Shown piece by piece: positions 44,957 through 52,642 of a stretch of DNA of 53,241 nucleotides. The DNA comes from an uncultured Planctomycetota bacterium (lineage in GTDB: Bacteria; Planctomycetota; UBA1135; GCA-002686595). The DNA lies in assembly GCA_903928115.1 (NCBI GenBank), contig CAIYPP010000149.1, positions 1 through 53,241 of the forward strand. Direction: 5' to 3'. Position 1 is the first letter of the stretch; the number at the start of each line of letters is the position of its first letter. The notes beneath the pieces were generated by a model that worked only from the letters and a program-made list of their open reading frames with translations, did not search any database and was not told where the DNA came from. The position numbers and the translations under genes are program-made.

Positions 44957-45970
44957 CTACACGCGCTCCGGCGACTCGGGTATCGCAGCGAGCACGTCTT
45001 GCACGATGTCGGATCCGCGCACGCCTTCGAGTCGCGCGCGGTAGTCGAGCACGAGTCGATGCGCGAGCGCCGGAGTCGCCACGGCGCGCACATCGTCGAA
45101 TCCCACGGTGGGCTTGCCGCTGAGAAGGGCCTGCGCCCGCGCTGCTTCCGCGATGGCGATCGCGCCGCGCGGACTCGCGCCGTGCTTGACATACGCCTTC
45201 ACTTTCGCGCTCGCATGCGCCGAGGTCGGGTGCGTCCCCTCGACGATGCGCGAGATCCAGCCCGCCACGGCGCGCGAGAGGTGGACGCGCTCCAGCGTGG
45301 CGAAGATCGCATCGAGCCCCGCCGCATCGATCGCGGGCCGGTGCTCGGGCGCGCGGCCAGCGCGGCGCGTGGTCAAGATTTGCTCCAGCGTGCTGCTCGA
45401 CACCGCAGGGACCTCGACCTTGAAGAGGAAGCGGTCGAGCTGGGCCTCGGGGAGGGGATAGGTCCCTTCGAGTTCGATCGGGTTCTGCGTCGCAAGCACG
45501 AAAAAGGGGCTCGGCAGCGGGTGCGTCTCGCCCAAGACCGTGACGCGCCGCTCGGCCATCGCCTCGAGCAGCGCCGACTGCGTCTTGGGGCTCGCGCGGT
45601 TGATTTCGTCGGCTAGCAGAACGTTCGTGAACACCGGACCGGGTCGGAACACGAAGTTGCGCCGTCCGTCCGTCTGCTCGAGCACGTGCGCGCCCGTGAT
45701 GTCGCCCGGCATCAAGTCCGGCGTGAACTGCAGGCGGCGGAACGAGAGTCCGAGCAGGGCCGCGAGCCCCTTCACCAGCTCGGTCTTGCCGAGCCCCGGC
45801 AAGCCTTCGAGCAGCACGTGACCGCGCGCGAGGCAGCCGACGAGCACGCGCCGCGTCAGCTCCTCTTGGCCGAGCAGCGTTCGATTGAGACCGTCGAGGA
45901 TCGCACCCGCGCTCTCGCGCGCCTTTGCAACCTCCGCCGGAGAGGGCAACGTCGCTTCCGCCGTCGTCAT
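44957..45970 (-). CDS. MoxR family AAA+ ATPase
   Basis: The 337-residue chaperone-like ATPase has Walker A GLPGLGKT (residues 56-63), the pre-sensor FTPDLMPGDITGAHV, Walker B LLADEINRA, sensor LATQNPIELEG and the LDRF arginine-finger region. MoxR proteins remodel or activate VWA-domain partners, here probably those of this and the convergent operon. The ATG at 45970 overlaps the stop codon of the coiled-coil protein's C-terminal part, so the translation of the two is coupled. Confidence 0.94.
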   Translation of the reverse strand: MTTAEATLPSPAEVAKARESAGAILDGLNRTLLGQEELTRRVLVGCLARGHVLLEGLPGLGKTELVKGLAALLGLSFRRLQFTPDLMPGDITGAHVLEQTDGRRNFVFRPGPVFTNVLLADEINRASPKTQSALLEAMAERRVTVLGETHPLPSPFFVLATQNPIELEGTYPLPEAQLDRFLFKVEVPAVSSSTLEQILTTRRAGRAPEHRPAIDAAGLDAIFATLERVHLSRAVAGWISRIVEGTHPTSAHASAKVKAYVKHGASPRGAIAIAEAARAQALLSGKPTVGFDDVRAVATPALAHRLVLDYRARLEGVRGSDIVQDVLAAIPESPERV

Positions 45971-46290
45971 CGCTGTGAACCATCCTTGCCGAAGAAATCG
46001 CGCACCGCCTCGCGGTGGTGCGGTGCGAGTCGGCGCTTCCATGCGCCGCGCCCTGTGCTGGTTCCCGACTCGACGAGTCCCGCGCCCTCCGCGTTCGGTG
46101 CCGCCTCCGGGGCCGCGGCGCCCACGCCGACCAGCGCCGTCGACTCCGCATCGAGCGCCGCCGCTTCTGGCAGAGACTTCGACTCGAACTCGTCGGTGCG
46201 CCCTTCGGTCTCGCCGCTGAACCGAAGCTCGGCATCGCCGCGTCCGCGGCTCACGCCGCCCGAGCCCGGACTGGTTCCGGCCACGCCCAC
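45967..46290 (-). CDS. C-terminal part of the coiled-coil operon protein, downstream of an in-frame TGA
   Basis: This 107-residue frame is the in-phase continuation of the gene ending at the TGA at 46315-46317. Its content (SPGSGGVSRGRGDAELRF, then an acidic linker, then WKRRLAPHHREAVRDFF) looks like the tail I recall from planctomycete operon proteins in which coiled coil, Cys/Gly-rich stretch and this tail form one polypeptide. It may be translated from the GTG at 46290, preceded by a GA-rich possible ribosome site (GAGGGAAGGG, about 10 bases upstream), or by read-through. Its stop codon overlaps the moxR start, which supports its being translated. Confidence 0.7.
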   Translation of the reverse strand: MGVAGTSPGSGGVSRGRGDAELRFSGETEGRTDEFESKSLPEAAALDAESTALVGVGAAAPEAAPNAEGAGLVESGTSTGRGAWKRRLAPHHREAVRDFFGKDGSQR

Positions 46291-46314
46291 GGCGTGACCC
46301 TTCCCTCGGCCCTT

Positions 46315-47376
46315 TCATGTCCCGCCGGGCTGCTTGCATTCCTCGTCGCACTCGTGCGTGTCATCGAACTCGTCGAGCGAGCCCGACGCCGCGCGCTTCG
46401 CGAGTTTCTTCGGATCGATGAGTCGACCGTTCGCGAGCTTCGCGAGCCCCGCGTCGAGACCGCCCTTGAGCTCTCGCGCGAGCTTGGCGAGCTCCGCGGA
46501 CGAGAGCGGTTCTCCCGACTGCGCCGCCTCTGCGAGCGCTTCCTTCAGCGCTCGCTCCGCATCCGGCGAGAGTTCCTTCGAGAGCCCCGCGGCCTCCAGC
46601 GTCTCCCGCGCACTCTTCAGCGCCTCTTGCGCCTTCGCCAAGCTCGGGTCACTCGCCGCGCGCTCCAGCTCCGCAAGCGCTTGTTGCGCCGCCTGCTCGG
46701 CGCGCTGCGCTTCTTCTTCGATGCGACCTTCGAGTTGGTCGAGGGCCTCGTAGGTGCTCTCCGGATTGCCCGCTTCGGAATCCGCGCGCGCGGCCTCCAA
46801 GCGTTGCTCCAGCTCCGCTTCGAGCTCGGGTTCGAGCGCCAGCGCCTCCTCGAGTGCGTCGAGCTTCTCTTCGACGCGGGCGATCGCAGCGCTCGACACC
46901 GCGGGCGGCGGTCCGATCACTCGCTCGGGTAACTCGATCCACAGGGCGAGTGACGCAAACGCGACCGCGAGGGAGAGCGGAGCGAGCAGCGCGCGACACT
47001 GCGGCTTCGGCAGAGCGGCGAGCGCGCGCTCGAGTGCCTCCTCCGTTCGCGGCGTCCACGAACTCTGTCCCAGCTCGTCCTCGGTGACGACGAAGCCGCT
47101 CGCGTCCGCGTGGACGTCGAGCCAAGTGGCCGCACCATGCGCGCTCGGAACCTCGCGTCGCGCGAAGACGAAGGCGAGCACCGGAGCCGCCAAGGCGGGC
47201 GCGAGCAGCCACGCGGCCTCCGCGCGCTCCCAGTCCGCGAGCGCACGCGCCGCGAGTGCGACGGTCGCGGCGCCCGTGAGCGTCCAGCCGAGCCACGGCC
47301 CGCTGTGGCGCAGCCACGCCCGCGCGAGCGCGCGTCGGCGCAGCTTCGAGACGGCTGTTTTCAGCGTCACGGCCAT
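46315..47376 (-). CDS. Membrane-anchored coiled-coil protein heading the MoxR-ABC operon
   Basis: The 353-residue protein has two N-terminal hydrophobic pairs (LGWTLTGAATVALAARAL and WLLAPALAAPVLAFVFA), a third near 130-150, then a long Glu/Ala/Leu-rich coiled coil (about 165-310) and a Cys-bearing end HECDEECKQPGGT. It then meets a TGA, after which the same frame continues as the 107-residue entry at 45967-46290. The start ATG at 47376 fits the operon layout and is nearly back-to-back with the divergent amidohydrolase-like gene. No enzymatic motif; the role is probably structural within the MoxR system. Confidence 0.78.
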   Translation of the reverse strand: MAVTLKTAVSKLRRRALARAWLRHSGPWLGWTLTGAATVALAARALADWERAEAAWLLAPALAAPVLAFVFARREVPSAHGAATWLDVHADASGFVVTEDELGQSSWTPRTEEALERALAALPKPQCRALLAPLSLAVAFASLALWIELPERVIGPPPAVSSAAIARVEEKLDALEEALALEPELEAELEQRLEAARADSEAGNPESTYEALDQLEGRIEEEAQRAEQAAQQALAELERAASDPSLAKAQEALKSARETLEAAGLSKELSPDAERALKEALAEAAQSGEPLSSAELAKLARELKGGLDAGLAKLANGRLIDPKKLAKRAASGSLDEFDDTHECDEECKQPGGT

Positions 47377-47401
47377 GGACCAGATGCTAACGTCGCCGCC
47401 G

Positions 47402-48268
47402 ATGGGGTTGCGAACGGCCACGACGGCATTTTGCGTGCTTTTCGCGCAGGGTCCCACTGCCGAGACCCCGCCCCGTGCGCTCGATTTCATCGAAGTGCGC
47501 GAGGGGGCCTTGCCGCTCGTCTTGAGCGCGCCCCACGGCGGCACGGAGAAGCCCTCCGCCGCGGCCGATCGCACGAGCGGCGTCACGACCCTCGACGTCG
47601 GAACCCGCGAGCTCGCGTTCGCGGTGGCGGACGAGCTCGAGCGACTCCTCGCGGCTCGCCCCTTCGTGGTGGCGACGTCGATCCATCGCTCGAAGGTCGA
47701 CCTCAATCGACCTGCCGACGATGCCACGGACACCGCAGGTCTCGGCGCGGACGTCTGGCGCGAGTTCCACGCAGCGCTGGAGCGCGCAACCGCCGCCGCG
47801 CGCAAGCTGCGCGAGGGCCGAGCCCTCGTCATCGACGTGCACGGTCACGCGCACGAGGAGCCGCTCGTCGAGCTCGGCTTCGCGCTCGATGCCAAGCAGC
47901 TCGCCCTCGACGATGCGACGCTCGCCCGCGAGCGCTGGTTTGGCGAGGCATTGGTGGACGTTCCGTGGGTGCGCGGCACGCAGTCGCTCGGTGCGCGCCT
48001 CGCGGAGGCAGGTCTCGGTGCCGTGCCGTCTCCCGCACGACCGCATCCGGAAGGAAAACCCTACTTCAACGGCGGCTACATCGTGCGCCGTCACCGCGAT
48101 GCGGACCTGCGCGCAGTGCAGCTCGAGTTCCCCGCGGTGGCGCGCTCCAAGGAGCGCCGCGTCGAGACAGCTCGCGCGGTCGCCCGCGCGCTCGCCCAGG
48201 TGCTCGCGGACTGGTATCCCGCGCCGAAACCGAGCACCGAGACCTCGCCCGCTAAAGCCGCACGTTGA
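47402..48268 (+). CDS. N-formylglutamate amidohydrolase-like protein, probably exported
   Basis: The 288-residue protein matches the N-formylglutamate amidohydrolase fold: LVLSAPHGGTEKP with the metal-binding His, TSIHRSKVDLNRP, ALVIDVHGHAH and a late NGGYIVRRH segment. Family members hydrolyse N-formyl amino acids or related amides with a bound metal. A signal-like N-terminus (ATTAFCVLFAQGPTA) suggests export, unlike the histidine-pathway enzyme. No hut genes are nearby, so the substrate is uncertain. The ATG at 47402 is preferred; one at 47375 would overlap the divergent gene. Its 3' end overlaps the giant repeat-protein gene by 17 bp. Confidence 0.8.
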   Translation: MGLRTATTAFCVLFAQGPTAETPPRALDFIEVREGALPLVLSAPHGGTEKPSAAADRTSGVTTLDVGTRELAFAVADELERLLAARPFVVATSIHRSKVDLNRPADDATDTAGLGADVWREFHAALERATAAARKLREGRALVIDVHGHAHEEPLVELGFALDAKQLALDDATLARERWFGEALVDVPWVRGTQSLGARLAEAGLGAVPSPARPHPEGKPYFNGGYIVRRHRDADLRAVQLEFPAVARSKERRVETARAVARALAQVLADWYPAPKPSTETSPAKAAR

Positions 48269-51200
48269 GCTTGCGCTCGCTCTGACCGCTGAGGGTGACC
48301 GGCTTGGTCTCCTTGCGGCCGTCGGTCGAGGTGACGATCACGCGGTACTTCCCGGGTGCGAGCGGCCCGACACGCTGCTCGCGACTCGAGAGGCGTCCGG
48401 CCTGCAGGTCTTCGAGGAGCTGTGCGAGCGAGAGCAGGCCGTTGACCTGCCGCCCCTCGTCGTCGAGCACCGTCACCGACGCCTCGACCTCGCTGCCGTC
48501 CTCGTTCGTGACGCTGACGAGCAGCATCGTTCCCGCGCCGAGCGCGAGCTCGACCTTCGCCGTCGTGTTCGAGTCGACTCGCACGGCTTCGCGCTCGGGA
48601 CTCGCGAGTCCGCCCTTGCGCGCGGAGAACACGTAGTCTCCAGGTTCGAGCCCTTCGCAGGTGAATCGTCCCGCTTCGTCCGTGGCCAGCATCGAGAGTC
48701 GCTCGAGCGGCCGACCGGCGCTGTCCCGCACGAAGATCGCCGCGTCGCCCGTCGGGGCTCCCGCGGAGTCGCGCACGATGCCGGTGACGGTTCCGGGACG
48801 CTGAAGACGGAAGTCGACGCCCTCGGTGCGTTGACCGCGGCCCACGCGAACGTCCTCGCGCACCTGACGACCCGCTCGCGCCGTTCCGCCGAGCATGCCA
48901 CCGAGCGGTGCGCCGCCCGCTGCCACCGTGTACGACCCCTCCGCCAACCACACGAGCTCGTAGCGTCCCTCGGAATCGGTCTCGACCTCCGCATAGTTGT
49001 CGCCGAACGCCGTGCCGAGCTTCACCGGCCCCGACACCGAGAGCGTGACGCGCGCGCCGACCGCGGGCGCGCCCTCGGAGTCGCGCACGAGTCCCGCGAT
49101 CGATCCGATCGGCAGCTCGAAGGTGTGCGAATACGCCGCACCTTCTGGGACGTCGATGCTCTGCGAGATCGACTGCTGCTGCCCCGCAGCTCCGGGCTTT
49201 TGCAGGGACACCAAATACGAGCCCGGGCCATCGAGCGTCGCACGGAATCCGCCGTTCGCATCGGTGCTCGCGAACTTCATCGCGCTGTTGCCGGCGCCGA
49301 GCGCACGGTCGGGGATCAGCGTGACCACGATCCCCGCAACACCTTGGCCGTCGAGCTCCACTCGGCCGGAAAGCTCGACGGCGTTCTTTGCCGGTGCGCC
49401 GAGCACCACGTGCGCGATCCCGCCCTCGACGATCGTCGCCGTCGCGAGCTGCATGCCCGTCAACAGCTCGGAGGGATCGGGCTCGCCGGTGTCCGCCGAG
49501 GTCAGCCCCGCGTCCGCGAAGTGCATGACGTTGTAGGTGCCGGGCGCCAAGTGCTCGACGCGAAAGCGTCCCTCGGCGTCGGCGTTGGCGAAGCGCTGCA
49601 CGAGCGGATCCGCGCCCTGCTGCAACAACACCTGTGCGCCCGCCGCGGGCATGCCTCCCTTGCCGTACACCTCGCCCGTCAGCGTCCCGCCGAGGCGCAG
49701 CGTGAGCACGACGGCGCCGGTGGACTCGCCCGCGCGCACCTCGACCTCGACCGTCTCGCTGCTCGCGCGACCGTCGGCGCTCGCCACGAGCTTGTGGTGT
49801 CCTGCGATCATGCCCTCGAGCGTGAAGGTGCCATCCGCGCGCGAGCTCGCGCGCTGCGCGGCCGCCGCACCTTCCTCGCCTTGCTCGAGCACGTTGTTGA
49901 GCGTGCGCTTCACCTGCACGATCGCACCCGCGATCGGCACGCCTCCGACGTCGAGCACCGAACCCGAGATCGAGCCGCCGCGCTCCAGCACGATCGAGGG
50001 CGCGCTCGCACCGGGCTCGAGCGGCAGACTCACCTTCAGCGCTGCGCTGCGCGAGTATCCCTCGGCTTGCGCCGTGAGGATCCAGTTGCCCCGCGCGAGC
50101 TCCGCGAGCTCGAAGGCTCCGCTCTCGTCCTCCGTCTCCGTCCGCTCACTGCGCCCGCCGAGTCCGCGCACGACGGCGCCGGTGTCTTCTTGCGCTCGCA
50201 CTTGGGCCTTCACGATCCCTCGTCCGTCGGGACCGACGACACGGCCCGCGAGTGCGAGGGGCGCCTCCAACACGAGCTCGTACTTCCTTCCGCTCGGCGT
50301 CACGCCGCCAAGCCGCGCGCGGTGCTCGGGGGCTCCCTGCGCGGGACTCGCGCTCGCGGAGAGCACGAACGGTCCCTTGCCGAGCCCGACGATCGCGAAC
50401 TGCCCCTCCGCATCGCTCGTGGCTTCGCCGCGCGCGCCTTGCATCGCGTTCAGCGCGCTCATTCCACTCAGTGCGGCGGGATCGAAGTCCGCTCGCACGG
50501 TCACCGCGGGGCACGCTCGTCCATCGGACCAACGCAGGATGCCTGTGAGCGTCGCGCCGCCCTTCAGGACGACGTCGCCGAGCTCCGTTGTTTCTCCGCC
50601 TCGCGCGTCCGCGGCCACGGCTCGCTCGAGCACGCCCGCGCCCGAGAACGCGACATCGACTTTGCCCTCCGTGACCGCGTCGAGTCGAAACTCACCGTTC
50701 GCTCCGCTCGTTCCCTCGCGCACCTCGAAGCCGCCCTGACCGAACATGAGCGGATCGATCGACGCGACCAACTTCGCGCCCTCGATCGCAACGCCGCGCT
50801 CATCGACGACGCGCCCGCGCAGGCTGCCTCCGCGCGTCAGCACGGCTGGGATCGTCGCATGCATGCCCGGCTCGACGACGAATCGGCTTCCCTTGAACGC
50901 CGCGAGTTGCGCACAGGTCACGCGCAGCTCGCGCGCGAGGCGCGAGGCGACGCCGCGAAACTCGAAACTTCCGTCGGAGCGCGGGTGCGTCTTGGGTGCG
51001 CGCAATCCCGAGGGCGGGGGAGCGCCGCCCGCGAGCGCGAGGGCGTCGAACATCAGCTCGAGCTCGCACGCACGCACATCGAAGCCCTCGACCTCGACGC
51101 CGGACGCGATCTCGACGCGCCCCGTGACCCACGCGCCGAGCTCGGGTTCGAGCAACAGATCCACGTTGTAGTCCTCGTCGCGCACACGCCGCGGCTCGCT

Positions 51201-51695
51201 CAGGAACGCGTAGCGAGCCCGCACCGCGATCCACAGGGGCTCGCCATCCGCGCGGTGGGGGATGGAAAAGCGTCCGTCTGCATCGACGCTCGCGCGCGCG
51301 AGGATGCGGGGTTCCGCCGCCAGCTCGTCGTCGTTCGCGTCCCGCAGACGTTCGTCGGCGAGCGCCTCGCGGCCGATCAACAAGATCTCGACGTTCTCGT
51401 CGCTGGGCGTGCCCAATGGCATTCGCACGACGCCGCGGAGCGCGCGCGCTGCACCCGTCGGCTTCTGCTCGACGCGCTCGCTCTCAAGGCCAGAGTCGAC
51501 CGCGCTCGGCTCGCCAGCGAGCTCCGACGCGGATTCCGATGCCGACTCCGACGCCGGACTCGCGGCTTGCGCGCTCGACTGAGACGGCGCCTGCGCCGCG
51601 GGCACCTCGTGCCTCGTCCGGCCGAGGCTCCACCAGAACGCCAGACCGAAGCAGAGGAGCGAGAGAGCGAACAGGATCCGCGGCGCGCGTCGCAT
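48252..51695 (-). CDS. Second giant membrane-anchored carboxypeptidase-regulatory-like repeat protein
   Basis: The 1147-residue protein has an N-terminal anchor (RILFALSLLCFGLAFWWSL), a Ser/Ala/Glu-rich linker (about 35-80), then about nine to ten beta-sandwich modules with the SGxVxDxxGxPxAGAxV ... DxxGRF ... PGxY pattern. The C-terminal module (APGKYRVIVTSTDGRKETKP then SGQSERKLNVRL) closely parallels that of the protein at 22291-25848, so the two are paralogues that arose by duplication. No catalytic motif. A surface stalk or adhesive role is inferred. The 110-bp gap upstream contains a 6-bp inverted repeat, and the boxR-type gene lies beyond it on the same strand. Confidence 0.85.
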   Translation of the reverse strand: MRRAPRILFALSLLCFGLAFWWSLGRTRHEVPAAQAPSQSSAQAASPASESASESASELAGEPSAVDSGLESERVEQKPTGAARALRGVVRMPLGTPSDENVEILLIGREALADERLRDANDDELAAEPRILARASVDADGRFSIPHRADGEPLWIAVRARYAFLSEPRRVRDEDYNVDLLLEPELGAWVTGRVEIASGVEVEGFDVRACELELMFDALALAGGAPPPSGLRAPKTHPRSDGSFEFRGVASRLARELRVTCAQLAAFKGSRFVVEPGMHATIPAVLTRGGSLRGRVVDERGVAIEGAKLVASIDPLMFGQGGFEVREGTSGANGEFRLDAVTEGKVDVAFSGAGVLERAVAADARGGETTELGDVVLKGGATLTGILRWSDGRACPAVTVRADFDPAALSGMSALNAMQGARGEATSDAEGQFAIVGLGKGPFVLSASASPAQGAPEHRARLGGVTPSGRKYELVLEAPLALAGRVVGPDGRGIVKAQVRAQEDTGAVVRGLGGRSERTETEDESGAFELAELARGNWILTAQAEGYSRSAALKVSLPLEPGASAPSIVLERGGSISGSVLDVGGVPIAGAIVQVKRTLNNVLEQGEEGAAAAQRASSRADGTFTLEGMIAGHHKLVASADGRASSETVEVEVRAGESTGAVVLTLRLGGTLTGEVYGKGGMPAAGAQVLLQQGADPLVQRFANADAEGRFRVEHLAPGTYNVMHFADAGLTSADTGEPDPSELLTGMQLATATIVEGGIAHVVLGAPAKNAVELSGRVELDGQGVAGIVVTLIPDRALGAGNSAMKFASTDANGGFRATLDGPGSYLVSLQKPGAAGQQQSISQSIDVPEGAAYSHTFELPIGSIAGLVRDSEGAPAVGARVTLSVSGPVKLGTAFGDNYAEVETDSEGRYELVWLAEGSYTVAAGGAPLGGMLGGTARAGRQVREDVRVGRGQRTEGVDFRLQRPGTVTGIVRDSAGAPTGDAAIFVRDSAGRPLERLSMLATDEAGRFTCEGLEPGDYVFSARKGGLASPEREAVRVDSNTTAKVELALGAGTMLLVSVTNEDGSEVEASVTVLDDEGRQVNGLLSLAQLLEDLQAGRLSSREQRVGPLAPGKYRVIVTSTDGRKETKPVTLSGQSERKLNVRL

Positions 51696-51748
51696 GGCGC
51701 GCCAGCATCAACGAAGAGCGTGCCGGAGTCGAATGGGGCGTTGTACGA

Positions 51749-51763
51749 GTCGTGCGGCACGAC
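51749..51763. repeat. Short inverted repeat upstream of the second giant repeat-protein gene
   Basis: GTCGTG and CACGAC around CGG form a 6-bp hairpin; part of it (GCGGCACGA, 51754-51762) also pairs with TCGTGCCGC at 51798-51806, at the end of the boxR-type gene. These alternative stems lie in the 110-bp gap between two minus-strand genes and might end the boxR transcript, but no T-run follows. Confidence 0.3.
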
Positions 51764-51805
51764 CTGCGCGGCCTTCGCCGTGCCATTTCGACTCACTCGT
51801 GCCGC

Positions 51806-52543
51806 TCACGCCCCTTCGAAGCGTGCCGCGAGGTCCGCGACGATCGCCTGCGGTGTGCTGCCCGAGGTGAACACGGTGTGCTCGCACTGTGCGTACAGCG
51901 ACTCGCGCGTCTCCAAGAGCGCCCGCAGCTCCTCGATCGCTCGCGGCCGCCCGCGCATCGGACGCAAGTCGCCCTGCGCGACGACGCGCGCGTAGTGGTC
52001 CTCCGGCGTCGCCTTGAGCCACACCGTGTGGCAGGTCGCCCGCAGCCGCGCGTAGGTGTCGGCCGAGTTCACGATCGAGCCGCCGGTCGCCAACACGAAG
52101 CGCTCGCCTTCGGAGAGCACCTTCTCCAGCGCCTCGGCCTCGAAGCGGCGGAAACCTTGGCTCCCGTGCAGCTCGAAGATCGCGGCCAAGGAGAGGCCCG
52201 CCAGCTCCTCGACGCGCTGGTCGAGCTCGACGAAGGGGACTTCGAGTGCGAGCGCCAGCGCGCGCCCGAGGCTCGACTTGCCCGCGCCGCGCAGCCCGAC
52301 GAGCGCCACGCGCGCCGGTTTCGTCGGTTCGAGGTCGAAGAGCCGCGTCAGGCGGACGCCCAACGCCTCGGAGAGGTCGAACAGCTTGCCCACGGACAGG
52401 TTCGCGCGGCCCGCCTCCGCCTCGGTGACGTGGCGGCGGCTCACGCCCGAGCGCTCGGCGAGCTCGGTCACGCTCAGGCCCGCCGCCTCGCGCGCGGAGC
52501 GCAACTTTCGGCCCAACTCTCGAAAGAGGACTTGTCGATCCAT
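51806..52543 (-). CDS. boxR: BoxR/BzdR-type regulator: XRE helix-turn-helix fused to shikimate-kinase-like domain
   Basis: The 245-residue protein has an XRE-type DNA-binding domain (about 8-65: LRSAREAAGLSVTELAERSG) joined to a shikimate-kinase-like domain (Walker A GLRGAGKS at 83-90, FVELDQRVEELAG, FRRFEAEAL, LATGGSIV). This fusion defines BzdR/BoxR, repressors of benzoate degradation genes that respond to benzoyl-CoA. It is not a metabolic AroK, because of the fused HTH domain and the divergent boxC gene. The ATG at 52543 gives the normal start. The 99-bp divergent spacer to boxC carries a duplicated element and a good promoter for this gene, suggesting autoregulation. Confidence 0.92.
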   Translation of the reverse strand: MDRQVLFRELGRKLRSAREAAGLSVTELAERSGVSRRHVTEAEAGRANLSVGKLFDLSEALGVRLTRLFDLEPTKPARVALVGLRGAGKSSLGRALALALEVPFVELDQRVEELAGLSLAAIFELHGSQGFRRFEAEALEKVLSEGERFVLATGGSIVNSADTYARLRATCHTVWLKATPEDHYARVVAQGDLRPMRGRPRAIEELRALLETRESLYAQCEHTVFTSGSTPQAIVADLAARFEGA

Positions 52544-52546
52544 GGG

Positions 52547-52592
52547 GTGGGAACTATGCTTCCTCGGTCGCTCAGGTTGTGGGAAATATACT
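52547..52592. promoter_or_regulatory. Direct-repeat operator candidate between boxR and boxC
   Basis: Two 14-bp elements, GTGGGAACTATGCT (52547-52560) and GTGGGAAATATACT (52579-52592), agree at 12 of 14 positions and start exactly 32 bp apart, three helical turns. The second covers the -10 of the boxR promoter and also contains TATACT (52587-52592), a possible -10 for boxC on the plus strand, although no good -35 accompanies it. The first lies just upstream of the boxR ATG. A repressor bound to both would silence both genes. Confidence 0.55.
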
Positions 52593-52613
52593 GCCCATCG
52601 CCGAGCCGGGCAA
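52585..52613 (-). promoter_or_regulatory. Promoter of the boxR-type gene
   Basis: On the minus strand TTGCCC (plus 52608-52613) is followed after exactly 17 bp by TATATT (plus 52585-52590), 5 of 6 matches at the -10. The start would be near 52578 and the leader about 35 nt. The -35 hexamer and spacing equal those of the riboswitch RNA promoter at 6758-6786, so both probably use the housekeeping sigma factor. Confidence 0.6.
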
Positions 52614-52642
52614 GTCCCTACTCCCCAACCCCATCCCACCCC

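Noticed and set aside
51806..52543. Shikimate kinase (aroK).
   Set aside because: The kinase-like domain is fused to an XRE helix-turn-helix and the gene is divergent from boxC, which fits the BoxR/BzdR regulator family.
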